A DNA stretch of 34,059 nucleotides from Pseudomonadales bacterium. GTDB taxonomy: Bacteria > Pseudomonadota > Gammaproteobacteria > Pseudomonadales > Azotimanducaceae. This document shows positions 23,793 through 30,619 of the stretch, piece by piece (position 1 is the first letter of the stretch; each line of letters begins with the position of its first letter). The notes under the pieces were generated by a model. That model was not told the DNA's origin and searched no databases. It saw nothing but the letters and a program-made list of their open reading frames with translations. The stretch is taken from assembly GCA_016779585.1 (NCBI GenBank), contig JADHNI010000039.1, positions 1 through 34,059 of the forward strand, read 5' to 3'. The position numbers were made by a program, and so were the translations under genes.

Positions 23793-24647
23793 ATGCAGGC
23801 ATACCTGGACCAGCTCCAGTACATACTGGACAACGGCACAGTTCGTGGTGACAGGACGGGTGTTGGCACGACCAGCGTATTTGGTCTCAATGCCCGTTAC
23901 AACATGGCAGACGGTTTCCCGGCAGTGACCACGAAGAAGCTCGCCTGGAAAGTGATGTCTTCCGAGCTGCTCTGGTTCATATCCGGGTCAACCAACATCA
24001 ATGACCTGAAAGCTGTCTACGAGCACAACAGGATCTGGGATGCGAACTACGAGGACTACATCAAGCGCCCTGGTTTAAGAAAGAAAGGCCTTGAGGTCAG
24101 TGACGGCGATATGGGACGCGTCTACGGCTCCCAGTGGCGCGCCTGGCGCACCACTGACGGTCGCGAGATCGATCAGCTGCAGGAGGCCATAGAGCTGATT
24201 AAAAGCAACCCGGAAAGCCGGCGCATTATTGTGAATGCCTGGAACCCGGGTGAAGCCGCTGTCGACCAGGTGGCCCTGCCGCCCTGCCACAGCTTCTTCC
24301 AGTTCTATGTGGCAGACAACAAACTGTCCCTGCAGATGTACCAGCGTTCAGCCGACATGTTCCTGGGTGTGCCGTTCAACATCGCCTCTTATTCCCTGCT
24401 GCTGCACATGGTTGCCAGGGTGACAGGCACTGTGGCCCATGAATTCATTCACACCATCGGTGATGCGCATATCTATCTTGATGCGGTTGACCAGGTAAAG
24501 GAACAAATTTCCCGCGAACCCCTGCCTCTGCCTGAGCTGCACATCGAAGACCGCGGCCAGGAATCCATCGATGATTTTGTGATGGATGACTTCAAGCTGG
24601 TGAACTACCAGTGCCATGACGCCATCAAGGCGAGGATGGCAGTTTGA
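23793..24647 (+). CDS. thyA: Thymidylate synthase ThyA
   Basis: A 284-residue enzyme that methylates dUMP to dTMP using methylenetetrahydrofolate. The nucleophile is C165 in ALPPCHSFFQF. Other family blocks are RGDRTGVGTTSVFG (18-31), ELLWFISGSTN, GRVYGSQWRAW and the FIHTIGDAHIYL phosphate/base region near 225. Length is normal for a ThyA with the medium-size insert. GGAA lies before the ATG, 16 bases after nrdJb. Placing it with ribonucleotide reductase couples dTMP production to deoxynucleotide supply. Confidence 0.97.
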   Translation: MQAYLDQLQYILDNGTVRGDRTGVGTTSVFGLNARYNMADGFPAVTTKKLAWKVMSSELLWFISGSTNINDLKAVYEHNRIWDANYEDYIKRPGLRKKGLEVSDGDMGRVYGSQWRAWRTTDGREIDQLQEAIELIKSNPESRRIIVNAWNPGEAAVDQVALPPCHSFFQFYVADNKLSLQMYQRSADMFLGVPFNIASYSLLLHMVARVTGTVAHEFIHTIGDAHIYLDAVDQVKEQISREPLPLPELHIEDRGQESIDDFVMDDFKLVNYQCHDAIKARMAV

Positions 24648-25696
24648 TGAGCGACAGAACGCTCTCTGCAATAGATTTCAAAACCTGTCTATTTGAACTT
24701 CCGAAGGTTGAATTACATAACCACCTTGAAGGTGGTGCCATGTATCCCGACCTTGCGCTTAAGCTGGCGAAAAGAAACAACATGGAACTGCCGTTCTCAG
24801 ACGAGGCGACTGCTGCCAGCTACTACCAGTTCGAAAGTCTCGATCAGTTCATCGATATCCTTCGCACAACAGTCTCAACGCTAAATACCGCAGAGGACTA
24901 CGCGGATGCGGTAGAGCGTCATGGCATCGAGGCCAGGCGCCAGAACATCCGTTATCACGAAACATTTGTGACCTATGGCCTGGTCGCATCAAGAGGAGTG
25001 CCGTGGGAAGCGGTTGTTGAAGGACTGTCGGAAGGTCAGAGAAGAAACCGAGAGGCGCACGGTGTAGAAACCGCGTTCATAGTTGACCTGGATAGAACAT
25101 TGCCTGAAGAGATTGCCCTTGAACACGTCAGGCTCGCAGCTAACGCCAGGAAAACCGTCGACATCGTTGGCATGGGACTGGACTGCCAGGAACGTGGCTG
25201 GCCTGCTGGTCGTCTCAAATCATGTTTCGAGCTGGCCAGCAGTGAAGGTTTCAGGTTAACCGCGCACGCGGGCGAAGACGGCGGCGCTGAAAGTGTCTGG
25301 GATGCCCTCAACAACTGCCATGTGGAGCGGATCGACCATGGTGTACAGGCCATTGAAGATGAAGCGCTGCTGACGCATCTGGCCGAGAAACAGATCCTCT
25401 TGACGGTCTGCCCGGTGAGCAATCTCCTTCTCTGCGTTTTTCCATCCCTGGAAGCCCACTCATTACCGGCACTGGTGAACGCTGGCATCCCCGTTTGCCT
25501 CAATTCGGATGACCCGCCCATGTTCAACTCGGACCTGGTGAACGAGGCAGAGGTTGTTTACGAAACGTTCGACTTCAGCCAGCAAGAAATCGTGACGATG
25601 CTGCGAAATGCCATCGAACATTCGTTCCAGGATGAGACGGGTAAAGCGGCGCTACTTTCAGAGTTTGACCAGGTCAGGGACAAGTACTTCGGTTGA
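24647..25696 (+). CDS. add: Adenosine deaminase family protein
   Basis: A 349-residue metal-dependent deaminase that converts adenosine (or deoxyadenosine) to inosine. Zinc ligands H24 and H26 are in the VELHNHLEGG motif, further metal and catalytic residues are in LTAHAGEDGG and IDHGVQA, and the last aspartates are in LNSDDPPMF. Adenine-specific members of the family differ subtly, so substrate preference is not fully settled. The start is taken as the ATG at 24647, overlapping the thyA TGA by one base; a TTG three bases earlier is the alternative. It belongs to the nucleotide operon. Confidence 0.9.
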   Translation: MSDRTLSAIDFKTCLFELPKVELHNHLEGGAMYPDLALKLAKRNNMELPFSDEATAASYYQFESLDQFIDILRTTVSTLNTAEDYADAVERHGIEARRQNIRYHETFVTYGLVASRGVPWEAVVEGLSEGQRRNREAHGVETAFIVDLDRTLPEEIALEHVRLAANARKTVDIVGMGLDCQERGWPAGRLKSCFELASSEGFRLTAHAGEDGGAESVWDALNNCHVERIDHGVQAIEDEALLTHLAEKQILLTVCPVSNLLLCVFPSLEAHSLPALVNAGIPVCLNSDDPPMFNSDLVNEAEVVYETFDFSQQEIVTMLRNAIEHSFQDETGKAALLSEFDQVRDKYFG

Positions 25697-26385
25697 GCGC
25701 ATCTGAATCCCAATACTCTGAAACCAAATATCACATCCTCCTGGGTGTCTATGTCGGTGCGTGGGGTATCGTCCCGGGCCTGACACCGAAGCTGATTCCT
25801 CTGGATCTCGACTGGACGGGTATCGGCATTCTGGCGTTCAGTTTTGGGGCTTTCATGCACGCCATCACCTTCCCCTGTACCGATACCGTCGCAGAAGTAT
25901 GGGGGTCCGCAAGAGCCCGCCTGATGGTCTACCTCGGTTGTTCCATGTATGCGGTGGCGATCCTCTTCTACATGATTGGTACCCGGCTACCTGCGGCGCC
26001 CGGCTGGGAGCTGAACGAAGCCTACGTTGCCATCTTCTCTCAGGCCGAGCGGATGATCATTGCCTCGGTATGTGCAACGATTGTTGCCCAACTGCTGGAT
26101 ATATACGTGTTTGAGAAAATCAAACGAGTGACCGGCGAACGGTGGTTATGGTTACGCAACAATGGCTCCACCATGGTGTCGCAGTTTGTCGACACCGCAA
26201 TTTTTTACACGATAGCGTTCTACGGGATTATTCCGCATGACCAGTTGCCCTTGTTGGTGCTTGGCACCTACCTGGTCAAGCTGGTGATTACCGTCATCGA
26301 TACGCCATTTGTGTACCTGTTGGTGAGGTGGATTACGGGAGAATGGTCTTCCAGGGGCGATCTTCATGGGATAAAAGCCGGTTGA
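25693..26385 (+). CDS. yhhQ: Queuosine precursor transporter, YhhQ/VUT (DUF165) family
   Basis: A 230-residue inner-membrane protein with about six helices. Family signatures are FPCTDTVAEVWG near residue 56 and NNGSTMVSQFVDTAIFYTIAFYG (cited in part) near residue 155. YhhQ imports 7-deazaguanine precursors for queuosine in tRNA. The start is inferred as TTG at 25693, overlapping the adenosine deaminase TGA by four bases; no in-frame ATG lies before the first helix. Its place at the end of a nucleotide operon fits a purine-analogue transporter. It converges with the marR gene. Confidence 0.88.
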   Translation: MSASESQYSETKYHILLGVYVGAWGIVPGLTPKLIPLDLDWTGIGILAFSFGAFMHAITFPCTDTVAEVWGSARARLMVYLGCSMYAVAILFYMIGTRLPAAPGWELNEAYVAIFSQAERMIIASVCATIVAQLLDIYVFEKIKRVTGERWLWLRNNGSTMVSQFVDTAIFYTIAFYGIIPHDQLPLLVLGTYLVKLVITVIDTPFVYLLVRWITGEWSSRGDLHGIKAG

Positions 26386-26450
26386 TCCACATCGGATTAC
26401 TTCGGTTCCCTGAACGATTTCTTTTGAGTAGCCACCTGTAACGTTTCATC

Positions 26451-26930
26451 CTACGTGTTATGCGAATGAAGTTCACCGACATCCAGTACCGGTGATGCAT
26501 CCAGTTCTTCGGCATCCATCATGTAGGCAATCTGCTGCAGGGATGCCACCAGCATGTTGCGCTGCCAATCCGGTAACTTACGGTACTCTTTCAGGAATCC
26601 GGCCTGCAGCAGTTCCGGCGCATTATCGACTCGAGCGCGTCCCTTATCGGTCAGGGTCACGGCCACCTGCCGTTTATCAATCTGGCTTTTTGTTCGATTA
26701 ACCAGCTCATTTCGAGCGAGACGATCAAGCAGGCTGGTCACCGTCGCCTGGGACAACACAACTTCCCTTGCGATGGCACTGGGCGAAGGGTCTCCCAGCT
26801 TATGTATCGCATCAAGCACAAGCAGTTGGGAAGTTGTCAGGCCAGTCGCCTTCTCCAGTTTCTTGGACTCAAGGTCAATGGCCCTCGTGATTCGCCGCAG
26901 TGCCACCAGGATGTCGTCATAGTCCCTCAT
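26451..26930 (-). CDS. MarR-family transcriptional regulator
   Basis: A 159-residue winged-helix repressor. The order is helix (ILVALRRITRAIDLESKKLEK), the DNA-binding helix-turn-helix around GLTTSQLLVL to SPSAIAREVVLSQATVTSLLDRL, and a wing with NRTKSQIDKRQVAVTLTDKGR. The N-terminus resembles the osmolyte regulators EctR/CosR, and an osmolyte transporter lies 7 kb away, but a link is only a guess. No ribosome site precedes the ATG. A perfect TATAAT ends six bases upstream, suggesting a leaderless transcript. It is divergent from the hydroxylase gene, a possible target. Confidence 0.9.
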   Translation of the reverse strand: MRDYDDILVALRRITRAIDLESKKLEKATGLTTSQLLVLDAIHKLGDPSPSAIAREVVLSQATVTSLLDRLARNELVNRTKSQIDKRQVAVTLTDKGRARVDNAPELLQAGFLKEYRKLPDWQRNMLVASLQQIAYMMDAEELDASPVLDVGELHSHNT

Positions 26931-26936
26931 AGACTG

Positions 26937-26942
26937 ATTATA
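26937..26942 (-). promoter_or_regulatory. Perfect -10 hexamer directly before marR (leaderless promoter candidate)
   Basis: TATAAT read on the minus strand ends six bases before the ATG of the MarR gene, so transcription would begin at or next to the start codon. No Shine-Dalgarno sequence is visible between them. A convincing -35 was not found at 16-18 bp, so confidence is limited. Confidence 0.4.
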
Positions 26943-27005
26943 CCCGCATGAAATTCAAACCGGTTACACCGATAATAGGACCTTCACATAGCCTTTGGCG
27001 AGACT

Positions 27006-27956
27006 TTGCGACTTCGACAACCCTTTATTCAGCTACCGTTTCTCTTTGATTCTGATCACCTGGCTCGAGAGATAGCAGGTTTACCGGACTCAGCCTGGAT
27101 GGAACACCCTTCCGGCCTGAATGGTAACAGCGCGGTTGCGTTGATTTCGCGTGATGGGCAGGACAATCACGATTTCGACGGCCCCATGTGCACCACGCCG
27201 TACCTCAAGCAATTGCCCTACGCCTCACAGGCAATGACGTCTTTCGATGAGATTCTCGGCAGGTCAAGGTTGATGAGGCTGGAACCGGGTGCAGAAGTTT
27301 CAACCCATGTTGACTTTAACTATCACTGGCTGAACCGGGTTCGGGTCTATATTCCTGTTGTTACTGAACAGGCGGTGACGTTCTGGTGTGGTGATCAAAA
27401 GGTCCACATGAAAGCCGGCGAATGCTGGATCTTCGACTCCTGGCGTCGTCACAAGGTGACCCATGAAGGATCAAGTCCCCGAGTGCATCTCGTCATCGAC
27501 CTGTCCGGGTCATCACGGTTCTGGAGAATGGTGACGAAGGCACCAGTCATGGAACCTATAAAGATAAAGCCTGACAACCAGTACCATGAACCCAGAACAG
27601 AACGATTTAACACATCGCCGATCATGGCACCGGGTGAGCTGGACGCGCTGGTAGACCGCCTGCTGGCGGACCTCGCCCTGCAACCTGCTAACAATCCTGA
27701 GCTCCTGGCACACTACGAAGACATCCTGTCAGACTTCAAGCATGACTGGCGACAGGTATGGTATGAGCATGGCCCGGGCACCAGCGGCATCGCCTCCTAT
27801 CGGGCAGTGATTAAATCACTCGTTAACCAACTCAGCAACGATCCACGCGCGCTGACTACTGCCAGCAACGACGTCGGAGCCAACCCGGTCATCATACAGC
27901 GCATTGCACGGGGCCGCGCTGGTGGAAAGTCTGTTTCAGACGCCATAACCCAGTAG
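27006..27956 (+). CDS. Aspartyl/asparaginyl beta-hydroxylase-like 2-oxoglutarate oxygenase
   Basis: A 316-residue protein with the aspartyl/asparaginyl beta-hydroxylase cupin. The metal motif H101-x-D103 lies in STHVDFNYHW, the distal histidine is probably H149 in DSWRRHKVTH, and R159 in SSPRVHLVIDLSG probably binds 2-oxoglutarate. Family enzymes hydroxylate Asp/Asn residues or act on lipids and small molecules. The C-terminal 130 residues are outside the core domain. The only suitable start is TTG at 27006, because stops occur in frame 27-30 bases upstream. Its 3' end overlaps the convergent sulfotransferase gene by 21 bases. Confidence 0.83.
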   Translation: MRLRQPFIQLPFLFDSDHLAREIAGLPDSAWMEHPSGLNGNSAVALISRDGQDNHDFDGPMCTTPYLKQLPYASQAMTSFDEILGRSRLMRLEPGAEVSTHVDFNYHWLNRVRVYIPVVTEQAVTFWCGDQKVHMKAGECWIFDSWRRHKVTHEGSSPRVHLVIDLSGSSRFWRMVTKAPVMEPIKIKPDNQYHEPRTERFNTSPIMAPGELDALVDRLLADLALQPANNPELLAHYEDILSDFKHDWRQVWYEHGPGTSGIASYRAVIKSLVNQLSNDPRALTTASNDVGANPVIIQRIARGRAGGKSVSDAITQ

Positions 27957-28559
27957 CTCATAGTCACTGCGATAGAAGTGGTCTAACATCGCCTGCAGTT
28001 CATCATCAGGCTCGCTTTTCTGTTCGACCGAGGCATTAATCCTCGCCAGACCTCCGGCAGCTAGCCCAAGTCTGCGGTTCAGCTCATGGAAATCACTCTC
28101 AAGGTTTTCATACCGACCGACAAAATCCATGGCAATTTCACCCTTGAGACAGAGCAGTTCGGACTGTGGCCTGATCAAGATGCGTTGTCGGAACCTTTCC
28201 CGCGAGAGTGCTGTTTTCATAACACTGATTGGATCCCTGCTGAAATCAGCATCATCGCGAAACAGGAAATGACAGGCAGATAAAAAACGATCGACAGGGT
28301 GCCTTGAAAAGGCAAACTTGAAGTAATCATCGAAGATAACCTCAGGCAGGTGGGCCTGCGCCTCGGCAGCGCTAATATGGCCGTGGCCGATATCAGCCAG
28401 AGCCCGCACGGGTAGCAGAATCTGTTCAAATCGAGCGTGCTGCTGCCAATCGTCACCACTGAGGCAGGGAGCCAGGGCCTGACGAATGGACTGGGTCGCT
28501 TTTTTGGTAACGCGAAAAATATGAATCGATGTGCGTGCGATACAATCACATCTGATCAA
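27936..28559 (-). CDS. Sulfotransferase family 2 (carbohydrate-type) protein
   Basis: A 207-residue protein with the layout of membrane-less family 2 sulfotransferases, which transfer sulfate from PAPS. VTKKATQSI near residue 17 sits where the 5'-phosphosulfate loop is found in the family, FKFAFSRHPVDRFLSAC (about residues 76-92) is the 3'-phosphate block, and VGRYENLESDF follows. The phosphosulfate loop is a divergent version. The start is taken as TTG at 28557-28559, overlapping the upstream TPR-sulfotransferase by 14 bases, so translation may be coupled. The acceptor is unknown. Confidence 0.8.
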   Translation of the reverse strand: MIRCDCIARTSIHIFRVTKKATQSIRQALAPCLSGDDWQQHARFEQILLPVRALADIGHGHISAAEAQAHLPEVIFDDYFKFAFSRHPVDRFLSACHFLFRDDADFSRDPISVMKTALSRERFRQRILIRPQSELLCLKGEIAMDFVGRYENLESDFHELNRRLGLAAGGLARINASVEQKSEPDDELQAMLDHFYRSDYELLGYGV

Positions 28560-30570
28560 TCTCGTATCGTGCCCTGACGTCAGGACCCAGTGCCTCTTTC
28601 AATGGGGCAAGCCAGGGTTCGTAGTTGCGCCATGCTTCAAGTGAGGACCTGAATATGGGTTGCCTGACCTGCTCGGAACTGGGTGTACGCACGCTGCGCT
28701 CCGTCTTGTAGTACTCAATGCATGCCTGCTCGAAAGGCAAGCCACAGAAATCCAGGAGCCTGCGCACACCACCCTCAAGATCATCAACCAGCTCTTCGTG
28801 TTGTACCCGGTGCACAAACCCTGGCAACACCTGGTCCCAGTGATCCATCAGTTCCACGTATTCCTTGTAATAGTTTCCGATCTCCCTGAGGCCGTATGAA
28901 AACTCCTGCCCCTGACCAAACAACTGTTTGAAGCCATTGAAACAGCAGGACATGGGATGCCTGCGCGCATCGATGACTTTCGCATTCGGCAGGATCAACC
29001 TGATTAAGCCAATGTGAAAGAAATTGTTGGGGTTCTTGTCGATAAAAAATGGCGCATCCTGGCGATAGACTCTCGTCTGCTCTATGAACTGTTCACCAAA
29101 ACGGGCGAAATAGGCAGGCTCCAGCTCTTCCAGGATTTTCGGGTATCGCGGCTCATCGCCCTGCTCTTCCACAAGGTAGGCAGAACCTCTCAATCGTTGC
29201 GCCAGAGCAATAATGTTAGGCAATTCCATGGTGCCATCGACCTGGGAGTGAGACGCCAGTATCTGCTCGAGCAACGTTGAACCGGCCCTCGGCAGGCCAA
29301 GAATAAAAATGGGGTCCGGGGCATCACAACCAACGCCCTGTCGTTCTTCAAAAAGGCCACGGCTGCAGATGTCGATCTGCGCCTGGGTTCGAATATTCAG
29401 GTGCGCCGGCTTATGTTTCACGTCTTCACGCTTCAATTCGTTGCCGCGTTCATAGAAGTTGAACGACTGCTCGAAGTCACCACGATCTTCGAGCGCCTTA
29501 CCCAGCGCAAAACACATATGAATACGGTCATCGCGGCTGATCGTCGCCAGTGACTCTGCCCACTTCATATGTTCAATTTCTTCATCAGTGAAGGTATAGG
29601 TCTTGGTGTTCGCCAGAGACCAGAAAGCATCACCATAGTCACCCTGTATGCCGTAGGCTGCACGGTAAGATTGAATCGCGTCATCAAACCGACCTATCGT
29701 TTTCTCCGCATGCCCACGCATTACGTGGAGCGACTGCTGGCCATCCGACAGGCCAATTACGTGGTTACAGGTATCAATGGCCTGTTCATGACGTCCCACG
29801 CCGGAAAGCGCATTGGCATGTAGCGACTGGAAAGCCAGGTTATCGGGTGATTTTTCAACCAGCAGGGTCGTCTGTACCAACGCTTTTTCAAACTTCTGCA
29901 TTTTCAGCAACAGGTTGGCGAAATCATATCGAGAGCGATCGTAATCAGGCTCCAGCTCCAGGCTGGTCTCGAGCAGGAACTCGGCATCTGCCAGGACATC
30001 CAGCTGCTCCCCGATCGACGCCAGCAGGCGCATGCCTTCGACATGTTGCTTGTTGTCTCTCATGAAGTGACGGCACAATCGATCAGCTTTGTACAACTTC
30101 CCCTCGTGAATGAAACTACTGACACTACGCAGCTCAACCGGCAGGGATTCCAGGTAACGGATCTGAGAGCGCGCGACCTGCAGGCCCACCTCATTGTTTG
30201 TTCGATCGTAGCGATCCAGGAGCGCCCGCCAACTGGCCAGCAGCGCCGGGTTCAGTTCAGCCGCTTTTTCGAACGCCTCCTGCGACGCAGAAAGTTCGTT
30301 CATCGTCAGCAGCGTATGTCCTTTTTCCTGATAGGCCCGTGCGAATCTCGGATCGATAGAGAGCAGCTGGTCCAGAACTTCCAGTGCTGATGAGAACTTT
30401 GACTGGTATCTTAAAGAGACAGCAAGCGTGTACAGCGCATCCAGGTGATCGCTGGTCAGCTCCAACCCGGTCAGGCCGGCACGCACCGTATTTTCTGCCT
30501 CGAGAAAACGGCCCTGCTCAATCTGCCTGCGTGCGATCTCCGCGAGATCCTGTTCCTGGACGAGTTCCAT
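28546..30570 (-). CDS. TPR-repeat sulfotransferase
   Basis: A 674-residue protein. Residues 1-390 form tandem tetratricopeptide-like helices (for example ALEVLDQLLSIDPRFARAYQ, AFEKAAELNPAL). Residues 420-674 are a sulfotransferase domain with the PAPS loop LGLPRAGSTLLEQILASHSQ at 424-443 and a DARRHPMSCC 3'-phosphate block, then FGQGQEFSYGL. TPR-sulfotransferases of this shape occur next to TonB receptors and hydroxylases in other Proteobacteria. No ribosome site precedes the ATG, which begins four bases past the terminator that ends the receptor transcript. A shared transcript through partial readthrough is possible. Confidence 0.9.
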   Translation of the reverse strand: MELVQEQDLAEIARRQIEQGRFLEAENTVRAGLTGLELTSDHLDALYTLAVSLRYQSKFSSALEVLDQLLSIDPRFARAYQEKGHTLLTMNELSASQEAFEKAAELNPALLASWRALLDRYDRTNNEVGLQVARSQIRYLESLPVELRSVSSFIHEGKLYKADRLCRHFMRDNKQHVEGMRLLASIGEQLDVLADAEFLLETSLELEPDYDRSRYDFANLLLKMQKFEKALVQTTLLVEKSPDNLAFQSLHANALSGVGRHEQAIDTCNHVIGLSDGQQSLHVMRGHAEKTIGRFDDAIQSYRAAYGIQGDYGDAFWSLANTKTYTFTDEEIEHMKWAESLATISRDDRIHMCFALGKALEDRGDFEQSFNFYERGNELKREDVKHKPAHLNIRTQAQIDICSRGLFEERQGVGCDAPDPIFILGLPRAGSTLLEQILASHSQVDGTMELPNIIALAQRLRGSAYLVEEQGDEPRYPKILEELEPAYFARFGEQFIEQTRVYRQDAPFFIDKNPNNFFHIGLIRLILPNAKVIDARRHPMSCCFNGFKQLFGQGQEFSYGLREIGNYYKEYVELMDHWDQVLPGFVHRVQHEELVDDLEGGVRRLLDFCGLPFEQACIEYYKTERSVRTPSSEQVRQPIFRSSLEAWRNYEPWLAPLKEALGPDVRARYEIDQM

Positions 30571-30574
30571 AACG

Positions 30575-30602
30575 AAAAAAGGGCGGGAAAAACCCGCCCT
30601 TT
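30575..30602 (-). terminator. Rho-independent terminator of the TonB-dependent receptor gene
   Basis: Read on the minus strand, AAAGGGCGGG, a TTTTT loop and CCCGCCCTTT form a 10-bp stem, followed by further T residues (six Ts in total from the stem end). It lies 18 bases after the receptor stop and immediately before the TPR-sulfotransferase start codon. Confidence 0.88.
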
Positions 30603-30619
30603 ATATCAGCTAGCCCCGA

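Noticed and set aside
22871..23890. 339-codon minus-strand open frame across nrdJb and the start of thyA
   Set aside because: It is antisense to three well-identified genes and its translation looks like shadow sequence.
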